Shown here in pieces: positions 12,984 to 20,833 of a stretch of 25,840 nt of DNA. The stretch covers positions 1 to 25,840 of IMG/VR virus record IMGVR_UViG_3300022853_000080. One strand, given 5' to 3'. Source of the stretch: a virus. The notes under the pieces were generated by a model. That model was not told the DNA's origin and searched no databases. It saw only the letters and a list, made by a program, of their open reading frames with translations. How positions within the stretch are numbered: the stretch's first letter is position 1; each line of letters opens with the position of its first letter. The translations under genes and the position numbers were made by a program.

Positions 12984-14509
12984 ATCCAATCCCGCCATTT
13001 GTCACCAGTCACCATTCTGGCAATGTTGTTTTTGCTTCTCAAGGCGGAGATAATCTTTTGGTCCACCGTTCCAGGGCACACAAGGTCAACGTATACAACA
13101 GGGTGATGCTGACCGATTCTGTGTGCTCTGTCTTCTGACTGCAGTCTCTTTTCCAAATCATAGTTGTTGGAGTAGTAGATCACGGTTGTCGCTTGTGTCA
13201 GTGTGATGCCATACCCGCCTGTCTGGGTATTGCCGAGGAAATATTTGACAGGGCTTTGTTTTTCTACTGAAACAGGCTCGATTCCCGTTCTTTGTCTTAA
13301 TTCTGCTCTGTCGTAACTCTCTTCTTCTCCAGACTTCCATACTACATCTTGGAATTTTGACACAGCCTCTTGGCGCTCAGCGTCCTTGGTATCACCAAAG
13401 TATGTGACAAAGGCCTCTGCGCCATATTTATCTTCCAAATACTCCGATATCCGCTTTATGTCCAGCCTGTAGTTGGCCCAGATGATAACCTTGCCTGTGG
13501 CTTCCTCGAGTACCGAGTCCAGTTCTTTGATACGGTTATTTGGAAACTCTTTGACAGTTCCATCGTCCATTGTTAGGTGGCCACATACAATCTGGTGGAG
13601 CCTGAGAAGCTGAACAATGGCCGCGCTTGCGCTTGCCTCCATTTCCTCCTCTTCCAAGATAACCAGCGCCATGCGGCGCATGTCATCATACGCTGACTTT
13701 TGTTCCTTGGTTAGCTCAACCGGGCGGGGCGGCATATAGATCTTTTCTGGTAGATCCAGGCATTCGTCCTTTGTTACCCGGTAAGAAAACTCTTTCAAGA
13801 CTCCTTGGAGCTCTTCGGTGTTTTGGAATCCAACGACTTGATCAAAGGCACGACCTCCAAAGTCCCTTCGCTGCATAATAGCGTAACGCCTCCGGAAGCT
13901 ATAGAATGACGAAAAGCCGAGGAGTGCAGGGTTAAGAAATTCAGCTTGGCTGTACAAGTCGAGAGGAGACTTTGTAATTGGGCTTCCTGTAAGGATTCTT
14001 CTGTACCTAGCGAGCTTTCCAAGCTTAACCGTAGCCTTAGTCCGTTTGGCGGTAGGGGACTTGATGATTGTTGACTCATCGATAACCAACATACACTCAC
14101 GGCTGGTTAAGAACTTTTCCAGCACTGTGTACCCTTTCTTTGTGTTCACTGCGTCTATGTTGATGATGAACCACGACAAATCGTTGTGCGGCTCAAAGAG
14201 GGTGTTAATTTCGGCTTTCTTTTTCTTGGTTAGGCTCGATGACCATGTGACTATACGCCCTTCATTTAAATGTAACGGCGTATGCGTTGGCAATTCCTTG
14301 TCTGTCCAGTTGCGATATACGCCTTTGGGCGCGATAACCACTACAGAGGCAATTTTGCCCGCGTCATAGAGCATAGCTGCGTTGTCGATAGTAACCTTGG
14401 TCTTACCTGTACCCATTTCCATGAGATAGGCGTACTCGCGGGCTTTCCACCCTTTTTCTAAGGCGGTTAGCTGGTGGTCGTAGGGGGTGTGTCTAAATGG
14501 ATATTTCAA
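12980..14509 (-). CDS. SNF2/DEAD-like superfamily 2 helicase
   Basis: This 509-residue protein is an SNF2-type SF2 ATPase. Early motifs are the Q-like YDHQLTALEKGW, Walker A MEMGTGKTK (about 31-39) and motif Ia VVVIAPKGVYRNW. Motif II is an atypical LVIDEST in place of DEAH. Motif III is ILTGSPITKSP, and motif VI is QSEDRAHRIGQ near the end. Such proteins translocate on duplex DNA and remodel proteins or forks. I start it at TTG 14509, with AAAGGAG 8 nt upstream and a promoter just before; the longer frame from TTG 14557 would begin at the promoter -35 box. It is the first gene after the candidate origin region and probably opens the replication operon. Confidence 0.88.
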   Translation of the reverse strand: MKYPFRHTPYDHQLTALEKGWKAREYAYLMEMGTGKTKVTIDNAAMLYDAGKIASVVVIAPKGVYRNWTDKELPTHTPLHLNEGRIVTWSSSLTKKKKAEINTLFEPHNDLSWFIINIDAVNTKKGYTVLEKFLTSRECMLVIDESTIIKSPTAKRTKATVKLGKLARYRRILTGSPITKSPLDLYSQAEFLNPALLGFSSFYSFRRRYAIMQRRDFGGRAFDQVVGFQNTEELQGVLKEFSYRVTKDECLDLPEKIYMPPRPVELTKEQKSAYDDMRRMALVILEEEEMEASASAAIVQLLRLHQIVCGHLTMDDGTVKEFPNNRIKELDSVLEEATGKVIIWANYRLDIKRISEYLEDKYGAEAFVTYFGDTKDAERQEAVSKFQDVVWKSGEEESYDRAELRQRTGIEPVSVEKQSPVKYFLGNTQTGGYGITLTQATTVIYYSNNYDLEKRLQSEDRAHRIGQHHPVVYVDLVCPGTVDQKIISALRSKNNIARMVTGDKWRDWI

Positions 14510-14531
14510 AGCTATTCTCCTTTCTGCAGCA

Positions 14532-14561
14532 ACTATATACAAGTAGTGGCTGTTCAAGCAA
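14532..14561 (-). promoter_or_regulatory. Putative promoter of the replication operon
   Basis: On the minus strand TTGCTT (14561-14556) and TATAGT (14537-14532) are separated by 18 nt. Transcription would start near 14525, leaving a short leader before the helicase TTG at 14509. The promoter before HTH protein A has the same design (TTGCTG, 18 nt, TATAAT). It is inferred from pattern only. Confidence 0.45.
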
Positions 14562-14579
14562 ACCCTGTTTCTTTGAGCA

Positions 14580-14605
14580 GATCACCGTGATCCCCTATAC
14601 TATAG
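14580..14605. promoter_or_regulatory. Two adjacent palindromes upstream of the replication promoter
   Basis: GATCACCGTGATC (14580-14592) is a perfect dyad with a one-base centre. Three bases on, CTATACTATAG (14595-14605) is a second perfect dyad. They lie 19-44 nt upstream of the -35 box, where a dimeric HTH regulator could act. A CA-dinucleotide run (14611-14621) and AT-rich sequence follow. Confidence 0.4.
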
Positions 14606-14692
14606 ATACGCACACACACACGTAAAAGAAAAAATAATTTTTACTATTAAAATACTGTATATACACTTTTTACCACTTAACCGCTAATTCGC

Positions 14693-14918
14693 GCCAATAC
14701 CATGCCAATTCGTCGTTTTTACTTATATCCCAACGGATTAGCTTGTCAGCGAATTGGAGTATTGGCGAATTGGCCTCCAAATAGGATTCCGATTCGATTC
14801 TGTATCGGACCGTTTTGCCAATACCGCAATTCGCTGACACGTCGACACCATAGTCACTCTGGGCTGGTCGCGAATTGGCAGGTCTTATTTGCCAATACTT
14901 TGCCAATACCGCCAATAC
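14693..14918. repeat. Iteron-like array of GCCAATAC / GCCAATTC boxes
   Basis: GCCAATAC occurs on the plus strand at 14693, 14817, 14891, 14902 and 14911, and inverted at 14759-14766. The related GCCAATTCG is at 14704-14712, with inverted copies at 14766-14774 and 14871-14879; degenerate copies lie at 14750-14757 and 14826-14834. Three copies at the right end are spaced 9-11 nt, about one helical turn. The region lies between the virion operon and the replication operon and holds no convincing gene. It could be the replication origin with initiator-binding iterons, or a cluster of regulator sites. The array itself is certain; its function is inferred. Confidence 0.8.
14744..14839. repeat. 23-nt inverted repeat with 50-nt loop
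   Basis: The left arm (14744-14766, starting TGTCAGCGAATT) and right arm (14817-14839, ending AATTCGCTGACA) are reverse complements at 21 of 23 positions. The outer 13 and inner 8 positions match perfectly. The 50-nt loop contains one more CGAATTGGC box and a small CCGAT/ATCGG hairpin. The arms contain iteron boxes, so this is a symmetric arrangement of the same binding sites. Cruciform extrusion or a two-sided origin complex are possible uses. Confidence 0.75.
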
Positions 14919-14924
14919 CGCGTG

Positions 14925-17678
14925 TTATGGAAGAAGTGCTTTATTTACCTTTTCTAACAAGGCTCTATTGCCTTGTAGGTCGTTTTGGAGACCTAGGATA
15001 AGAGGGTCATTTGCAAAAGCTGCACTTGGCCCATCGTCGTTTTGGCTCGTTGCCACGCTTCCACCGAGTATTGTTTGAAAGTCCTTAACGCCTTGTGGAG
15101 TTGTGGCCTTTTTAGCCATAGTATTCAGTGCATCTGGATCCAGTACGATGCTCATGAAGTTGTCTGTTTGGATCCTATGCCTGTATTTGGACATGGCCTT
15201 GAATGCGAAGGACCTGTGATCCAATGGTCCAAATATGACCTGACGTAAGACATCAACCAGCGGATTATCACTGGTAGGGGAAACACTGCCGGGGTTACGT
15301 GCCAGTATAGAAGCGGCATCCCGTATTTTGCCAAGGTTCAGAACGTACTCAGCGCCAAAGAGTGTTTCCAGCTTGTCTGTATATTCGGGCGTATCCAGTA
15401 ACTTGTTCATTTTGTCAAAGCTGACGGTCTTTGTCTCCAAAGCGCTGTCATAGCTTAACATGTCGTTTTTAACCCGTTGGACGGCTGTGGCTCTGAACTG
15501 GTCCCATACTTGAGGGTGGTCCACCTGTAACAGTCTACGTGCCTCCTCGATGCGCTCAGGGCTGCTCCAGAGGCGCTTAAATACGTCGCTGGGGGCCATC
15601 TCTGATACGCGGCCCTGTACTGTCTTACTTAGGGCTTGGTTTAGGACCTTGGCGCGCTGTGTGCTGGCTCGTAGAACGTCAGACTTGGACTGAGCCACCT
15701 TCATTAAGTCAATTTGGTCAGGGTCCATATAGCGGGCAAGCGTGACTTCATGGTTGCTGAGCCACTTTGCGGCCCTATCGGGGTTGAACGTACCGTTTGG
15801 TGACGTATTATCACGAAGGAACTTTTCAAACACACCCCGGCGCAGTTCACCTAGCTCAGGCAGGTACTTCATGTCCCCCGTTATGATCTCTGAGAATTCC
15901 CGGCCGGATTCCGCGCGAGCTTTATCTGTCCCAAATATAGTGTCAAATACCTTGGAGTTACTGATGCGCGGGCGACCGTTGGTGTAATCCATCATACGAC
16001 CCAGTGTCCCCCGGGACGCTTTGTCCTTACGAAGGGCATACTCTTTGTCTGCAGCCAGCAAGCGCTCACCTAGCTTTGAGTCACCCTTGGCATCGTGTGC
16101 AGCCAGTCTATCTGCTCTATCACGCATTGCAGCCAACCGTAGGTCAATAAGACTGCTTTTCTCCACGCCTGTTAGAACACCCCTGTCTATTTCACGCTCG
16201 GCGCGTTTCAGTTGACTGATAAGGCGCTGCTGCTGTTCAAACGAGCTGAATCTAGGCGTGTCGTAGGCACCCCCAGTCGGTGTCTCACGGACAACTTGCA
16301 GGTTTTCCTGTATGTCACGGATAAGGGCCGAGTTCTCACCAGTTAGCCGCTTTGACAAGTCAGTGTCGAACAGTGCTCCCTGACGGTCAGCCTCTTTGGA
16401 GAGGTTTAGGTGCGGGAACTTCAGTGGACCAGCTTCTTTTGCTATCGCACCGTATTCGGCGTCGGCCCAGTCACGTAGAGCGGTGTTTTCACGTTCTGCG
16501 ACACTGCGGAGTTCTTCGCCTAGCGCCTCTTCAGAGGATACACGACCACCTTGGCCTTGCACTGTGTATGCCGCCGATTCGGAATCAGCGGTTGCACGAG
16601 CAACGCCGCCTTCGATGGCCTGTATTTCGTCACCAACCAAAGTCTGAGCGACATGCTGAATTTCTTCACCTGCGGCAAGTGCCCCTGCGCCCCCGGCGGG
16701 TGCTGCGGTGTCACTAGCAACTTCTAGGGCTGTGTTCAGCGCCTTCTGATTTGCCTCGTATAACGCGACGACTTCTTTATTTCCGGCTGCTCCCGGCTGC
16801 TTCATATATAGGTCGAGGGCATACATAAATTCTTGGTCATTGAGTAACCGTGCTGAATCAGGCTTGAAGTTACCCGGTACGCCGTTTTCAGTCAGGAACC
16901 TGTTGATCTCCCGAACTGCTTCTGGTGTAGCCTCAGGTATGAGTAAGCCCCGTTCACGGAGCAACGTTGGTATAGAACGACCGCGTAACACGTTCATCAA
17001 CCCTTTGAACGTTGTCCCGAGGCCACGACCGACGGCTGCGCCGCCGACGGCTGCGCCGCCTGCTTTTAGTGGCTCTAGGCCGAACTTTTCAAAGTTAAGG
17101 CCTTGGTCGGGCTTATGGTCATAGTTACCTGACACCACGTTACCACCTTCACGGACAGCTTCACCTGTTGCTGCGCCGCCTCCGATACCGATACCACGTT
17201 TAATCGCGTTCCAGATCTTGCCACCACCGGGGAATCTCTTGGACAATAGATATCCGAGTGTTTCCCCTGTCATAGCTGGCACATCGCCTAGGATCTCAGC
17301 AAAGTCACCGAAGTCCATACCGGGCGGGTCCATAACAGAATACTCGTCGTCACCGGGTTTTTTAAACAGTAGTCTACGGGAGCCGCGGTCCAGTTTAAAT
17401 TCTGTCTGTTCTCCGAGAGCCTTCATAGCTGCAATGGACTGGCTACTTGGGTCGGTTGGCATCCCTGCAGCGGCGCGAACACCCAAGTCTGCACCGTCTG
17501 TGTTTATGCCCCGAGATTCCAGTTGTTCCGTTTCGCTTGGCCCTGCAATAAACTCCCACGCCTTTTTGAGAAGGCCCGGTTCTTCTACCCCAGTTCCCGC
17601 TGAGTTCTGCCTGTCCGTTGGGACGATATCAGCTTCTAGTTGCTGAAGGAGAGCACCGTAGTCACGTTCACCAGCCAT
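14925..17678 (-). CDS. Large internal-virion-like protein (917 aa)
   Basis: This is the last gene of the virion operon. The 917-residue product is largely helical and charged. A Gly/Ala-rich zone at about 160-230 (GIGIGGGAATGEAVREGG and AGGAAVGGAAVGRGLG) could insert into a membrane. The long helical region from about 380 to 560 contains FSSFEQQQRLISQLKRAERE. No transglycosylase or protease motif is visible. Size, composition and its place after two other internal-type proteins suggest a T7 gp15/gp16-like ejection protein that leaves the virion with the DNA. ATG 17678 follows the previous TAA directly, with AAGG upstream. The specific function is inferred from position. Confidence 0.7.
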   Translation of the reverse strand: MAGERDYGALLQQLEADIVPTDRQNSAGTGVEEPGLLKKAWEFIAGPSETEQLESRGINTDGADLGVRAAAGMPTDPSSQSIAAMKALGEQTEFKLDRGSRRLLFKKPGDDEYSVMDPPGMDFGDFAEILGDVPAMTGETLGYLLSKRFPGGGKIWNAIKRGIGIGGGAATGEAVREGGNVVSGNYDHKPDQGLNFEKFGLEPLKAGGAAVGGAAVGRGLGTTFKGLMNVLRGRSIPTLLRERGLLIPEATPEAVREINRFLTENGVPGNFKPDSARLLNDQEFMYALDLYMKQPGAAGNKEVVALYEANQKALNTALEVASDTAAPAGGAGALAAGEEIQHVAQTLVGDEIQAIEGGVARATADSESAAYTVQGQGGRVSSEEALGEELRSVAERENTALRDWADAEYGAIAKEAGPLKFPHLNLSKEADRQGALFDTDLSKRLTGENSALIRDIQENLQVVRETPTGGAYDTPRFSSFEQQQRLISQLKRAEREIDRGVLTGVEKSSLIDLRLAAMRDRADRLAAHDAKGDSKLGERLLAADKEYALRKDKASRGTLGRMMDYTNGRPRISNSKVFDTIFGTDKARAESGREFSEIITGDMKYLPELGELRRGVFEKFLRDNTSPNGTFNPDRAAKWLSNHEVTLARYMDPDQIDLMKVAQSKSDVLRASTQRAKVLNQALSKTVQGRVSEMAPSDVFKRLWSSPERIEEARRLLQVDHPQVWDQFRATAVQRVKNDMLSYDSALETKTVSFDKMNKLLDTPEYTDKLETLFGAEYVLNLGKIRDAASILARNPGSVSPTSDNPLVDVLRQVIFGPLDHRSFAFKAMSKYRHRIQTDNFMSIVLDPDALNTMAKKATTPQGVKDFQTILGGSVATSQNDDGPSAAFANDPLILGLQNDLQGNRALLEKVNKALLP

Positions 17679-19175
17679 TTATTCTGCCTTCGATTTGAGA
17701 TAATCCTGAACATATCCGAATAACTTCGTGTCTCTGCGAGGACGCCAACTCGTGGACTCCATGCGCTGCAGCAAGGACTCCATCATCTGCTCATAGCCCG
17801 CCGCCTGTTCTTGGTAAGAGAACCCGCCGCCCGACTTGCCCTGTTCCTTACGGTACTTGAGAAGCTTCATCGACTTGTTCACTTCGCCGATAGAGTTTTC
17901 ATAGAGGCCGTCCATAAGGAGTTGGTTAGCCTCGGCGACGAATCCCATGTTAGGAAGTGTTTCTATCATAAACTGCAAGTCACGATCTGAAGGGCGAGAA
18001 CCCATCTTAGACTTGAGGATATCACGAACAAGTGTTTTCTGCATGGCCACACCCATTTGGAAATCAGGGTTCGCTCTTAATTCGGCAGGAAGTTTGAACC
18101 CAAGTTCCTCGCCGATACTGTTAGCGTAAGCTTTGAGCTTGTCGAAACCAGCGGCGAAGCCACCGGAGCTGCGTCCTGCCTCTATTGCACGATCCATAGC
18201 ACCTTGAAGCCGAATGGTCGTACCAAACGTAGACAGGGCTGTATCTCCTGCGGTTACGATCCCAGCATTGTGCTTGCCCATCACCTTGCCGAATTCTTCT
18301 TCGGACTTCTCTGTCTGGCCTGTCAGTGCTTTAACAAGGGCTACCGTTGGGTCATCTGTGATAGTACCCTTTTTGTTAATGATAGCGTTTACACGGTTCC
18401 AGTCTTCTGATCCAACTTCGTATTGGTCGCGGGTACGGAGGAGCTTCTCAATACTGCCGGGACCATCTGAGTAGCTGCCAAGCTTGTCGATCGCTGCTTG
18501 GACTGACTGGTGCTCCGGGCTACCAGGCTTGAGAGTATTGCGGTACTCAAGAAGCTTCTGGATGTTCGGTTGGTCTTTTCTCAAGGCACGGGCCAGTGTC
18601 GCACGGGCTGTGTCGCGCTTAACACCAAGAACCTCTTGGTCTAGTGAGCGCTTCTGTTCACGGGCACGGTCGGCCAAAGTCCCGGCAACGGCTACGCCGC
18701 CGCCTTTACCAAGTGCGCCTAGGAACGTGGCTCCTGGAGTACCTGCGGCCTCTGCCATAGCAAATCCACCACGGGCCATGGCCATCGCAAGGTCTGCATC
18801 GGGGTTTGCACCTACCTGCTCAATAAGGCTCTGCCGCTGTGGTGGCGGGAGTGTTTGCATCTGTGGTTGCTGCTGCTGCGGCTGAGGGCCTTGCTGCATC
18901 TGCCGCTGTGCAAGCTGCGTGTTAGCCTGTCCTGCACCGGGCATCTGTGGCGGGGCTTGCTGTGTAGGTGGTGGTATCGGCTGGCCTTGCGTCACAAAGT
19001 CTTGGCGTGTCTCTGGTGGTAGAGGGGGGAGCTCTGCAGGCATGAACTCATTAAAGTCTGCCGGACGAGAAGCATTCGCAAAACTGTACGCTGCGTCACG
19101 AGCCTGAGACTCCATGAAGGGGCCTTGCTCAGCGCCGACACCGTACCGTGGAAGATCACTTAAACCACTACCCAT
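17679..19175 (-). CDS. Internal-virion-like structural protein with P/Q-rich linker
   Basis: A 498-residue protein with three parts. The N-terminus (MGSGLSDLPRYGVGAEQGPF) is short. A disordered Pro/Gln/Met-rich linker runs from about 50 to 115 (PPPTQQAPPQMPGAGQANT, then QGPQPQQQQPQMQTLPPPQ). A helical domain with a small Gly/Ala hydrophobic patch (ATFLGALGKGGGVAVAG) and long charged helices reaches the C-terminus. I infer a DNA-ejection or inner-core protein from composition and gene order. ATG 19175 has AAGGGGA 7 nt upstream, after a 12-nt gap from the preceding gene. Confidence 0.65.
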   Translation of the reverse strand: MGSGLSDLPRYGVGAEQGPFMESQARDAAYSFANASRPADFNEFMPAELPPLPPETRQDFVTQGQPIPPPTQQAPPQMPGAGQANTQLAQRQMQQGPQPQQQQPQMQTLPPPQRQSLIEQVGANPDADLAMAMARGGFAMAEAAGTPGATFLGALGKGGGVAVAGTLADRAREQKRSLDQEVLGVKRDTARATLARALRKDQPNIQKLLEYRNTLKPGSPEHQSVQAAIDKLGSYSDGPGSIEKLLRTRDQYEVGSEDWNRVNAIINKKGTITDDPTVALVKALTGQTEKSEEEFGKVMGKHNAGIVTAGDTALSTFGTTIRLQGAMDRAIEAGRSSGGFAAGFDKLKAYANSIGEELGFKLPAELRANPDFQMGVAMQKTLVRDILKSKMGSRPSDRDLQFMIETLPNMGFVAEANQLLMDGLYENSIGEVNKSMKLLKYRKEQGKSGGGFSYQEQAAGYEQMMESLLQRMESTSWRPRRDTKLFGYVQDYLKSKAE

Positions 19176-19187
19176 TCGATCGTCCCC

Positions 19188-20072
19188 TTATTTGTAAAGC
19201 TGATATGCGCCGACAAGACCAGATAACGCTCCAGCCCCTTGTCCAAATGGACTTGTAGAAAGTTGTGGGTTCACGGAAACACCGGACTGTGTTGTAGATG
19301 TTTCGTACGGAACGCCCTTGAGAACGCCTGTGGCAAAGTTCGTTTGGTCGTAAGGATGCTGGCGTTGCTCTTGGAAATCTCCGTAAGCTGTGTCCAGGCT
19401 CTGCTGACTAAGTTGCCGTTCTGAAGCACCGATTCGCTCCAAGGCGGCTGCGTCTTGTACTGCTAGGCCCTGTGCGGACGCTCCAAGCGTTGGCGCTAGT
19501 TGCGCCGTTTGCAGTGCGCGCGTCTGGTCTGCGTTAAAGGTTTGCTGCGCATTGTCATAGGCTTGTGCTTGGCCCTTGAGCTGTAAGTCAGATAGACCCA
19601 GTGCGCGGGAGCGTTCATTTTCTGCTTCCATAACCCCTTGCCGACCACCACCGAATCCTCCTGCGGATTGCGTAGCTTGGCCTTGGATATTGGCTTGTTG
19701 AACGTCCATGCCTCTATTGTACTCACGGGAGGCAATGTCCGTAACATTCTGCTGATATGGGTTCATGTATTGGGTCGCAGCATCATTACCCCAGTTTTGG
19801 GACGCTTGGTTCAGCGAAGTCTGCGCTTGGTCCATGTAGGGCTGATAAGCCCCTAGACTGTTTTCCAACATGCCTTGAGCCTGAGTCTCACGGTCTGTGA
19901 AACCCGCGATTCGCTGCTGGTCATATGTTTGATACGGCTGCGTGGCAAGGTTCTTGGCTTGTTCAAACAGTTCCTGACCACCTTGGGAGACCCATTGCGG
20001 AATATCTGTATTTGTTACCGTCTCAGTATACCCAGGAGTTGTGTCTACAGTTGGTTTACAAAGATCACCCAT
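19188..20072 (-). CDS. Gln/Ala-rich internal-virion-like protein
   Basis: A 294-residue protein starting MGDLCKPTVDTTPGYTETVT. Most of it is Gln/Ala-rich helix: QELFEQAKNLATQPYQTYDQ, then YQPYMDQAQTSLNQASQNW, then SREYNRGMDVQQANIQGQAT. A Gly-rich turn follows (SAGGFGGGRQGV) and the C-terminus is Gly-rich (GQGAGALSGLVGAYQLYK). This layout is familiar from marine podovirus structural proteins of the T7 gp14-like position, which form part of the ejected trans-envelope channel. Its start overlaps the GNAT gene by 8 nt. The function is inferred. Confidence 0.65.
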   Translation of the reverse strand: MGDLCKPTVDTTPGYTETVTNTDIPQWVSQGGQELFEQAKNLATQPYQTYDQQRIAGFTDRETQAQGMLENSLGAYQPYMDQAQTSLNQASQNWGNDAATQYMNPYQQNVTDIASREYNRGMDVQQANIQGQATQSAGGFGGGRQGVMEAENERSRALGLSDLQLKGQAQAYDNAQQTFNADQTRALQTAQLAPTLGASAQGLAVQDAAALERIGASERQLSQQSLDTAYGDFQEQRQHPYDQTNFATGVLKGVPYETSTTQSGVSVNPQLSTSPFGQGAGALSGLVGAYQLYK

Positions 20073-20508
20073 TTTGTTTTTCCTCGAACAATGTACCGTT
20101 TCTAACGAAGCCTAGCTTACCGTAAAACTTGTCCATGCGATCTACCGACTCACCTAAGATATGAGCTACTCTTACAGGTATATCCGCATCTTGACCAGCT
20201 TTGCGGAAGGCCTTGAGAAGCTTGAACGCTGCCGGAGACTTGCGGTGCTCTGCGCGAACATAAAACCAATGGTCGCCAAGGTGTTTGGCGTTGCTGTACC
20301 AGTCGGTCGCTACGCGCCCTCCAATGCTGCCCATCATTTCGCCTTCGTCAGTTTGTGCGATAAGCACCACCCCCGACGCGATGTTATCAACAACAGTATG
20401 TGTGACCTTTAACCAATCGGCAGAAGGAAGCTTTGCGCTTTCATGCATCGTGTGCAAAAGCACAACGACAGCACTTACATCAACCAAAGTTGCTGGACGG
20501 ACCTGCAT
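20065..20508 (-). CDS. GNAT-family acetyltransferase 1
   Basis: A 147-residue GNAT-fold protein. It has the expected order: strand 1 (MQVRPATLVDVSAVVVLLHT), a central strand with VVLIAQTDEGEMMGSIGG, the acetyl-CoA region DHWFYVRAEHRKSPAAFKLL (about 80-99, a degenerate R-x-x-G-x-G loop), and the C-terminal MDKFYGKLGFVRNGTLFEE typical of GNATs. It would transfer an acetyl group to an amine; the substrate is unknown. The start has an excellent TAGGAGG site 5 nt away. The gene lies between virion genes, suggesting late expression and perhaps acetylation of a virion protein. The changed P-loop leaves open a loss of activity. Confidence 0.75.
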   Translation of the reverse strand: MQVRPATLVDVSAVVVLLHTMHESAKLPSADWLKVTHTVVDNIASGVVLIAQTDEGEMMGSIGGRVATDWYSNAKHLGDHWFYVRAEHRKSPAAFKLLKAFRKAGQDADIPVRVAHILGESVDRMDKFYGKLGFVRNGTLFEEKQNG

Positions 20509-20833
20509 TGATACCTCCTAGCGCGCCCCGTGGAGCTTGCTGTTGTGGCTGCATCTGCGGCTGCGGCTGCATCTGCGGCTGTGCTTGCGGACCTTGTGGC
20601 GGTAGGGTTTGCTGCACACCCGCACCGTTCAGTGCAAGTTCCGGCCGGTATTGGTGGCCTTCCAACGCGGTTAGGCCTTGCATAAGAACAAAGTCAATTT
20701 CAGGCACCAGTTTGTAGAGCATGACCAAGGCGGCGTTCTGGTCGATACCTTGGTCAAAAGCCAAAATCTCTTCTTTACTTAACTGGTCTAAGCGTCCCAG
20801 AAGGACTTCTTGTACTCGTTTATCTAGGGCCAT
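20480..20833 (-). CDS. Small virion-region protein with P/Q/M-rich tail
   Basis: A 117-residue protein with a helical N-terminal half (MALDKRVQEVLLGRLDQLSK, then EEILAFDQGIDQNAALVMLY) and a low-complexity tail. That tail repeats PQMQPQ units before ending in APRGALGGINAGPSSNFG. The tail matches in character the linker of the 498-residue protein further down the operon. I choose ATG 20833, which has GGAG 7 nt upstream, over GTG 20839. It overlaps both flanking GNAT genes (14 and 29 nt). It may be a virion assembly or scaffold-like partner; the function is unknown. Confidence 0.7.
   Translation of the reverse strand: MALDKRVQEVLLGRLDQLSKEEILAFDQGIDQNAALVMLYKLVPEIDFVLMQGLTALEGHQYRPELALNGAGVQQTLPPQGPQAQPQMQPQPQMQPQQQAPRGALGGINAGPSSNFG

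Noticed and set aside
14511-14557. Start of the SNF2 helicase at TTG 14557
   Set aside because: It would begin at the -35 box of the likely promoter, and the added 16 residues do not belong to the helicase fold; TTG 14509 has an AAAGGAG site.
14611-14622. CA dinucleotide run as a functional repeat
   Set aside because: Five to six CA units are short enough to be chance; noted only as part of the intergenic region.
14670-14915. 81-codon minus-strand frame across the repeat region
   Set aside because: It can start only at a TTG two codons after an in-frame stop, has no ribosome-binding site, and its sequence simply reads the GCCAATAC/GAATTGGC repeats and inverted arms. Better treated as non-coding.
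16352-16717. Long plus-strand frames opposite the 917-residue protein
   Set aside because: All convincing genes are on the minus strand; these frames are antisense shadows with Ser/Arg/Pro-biased composition.
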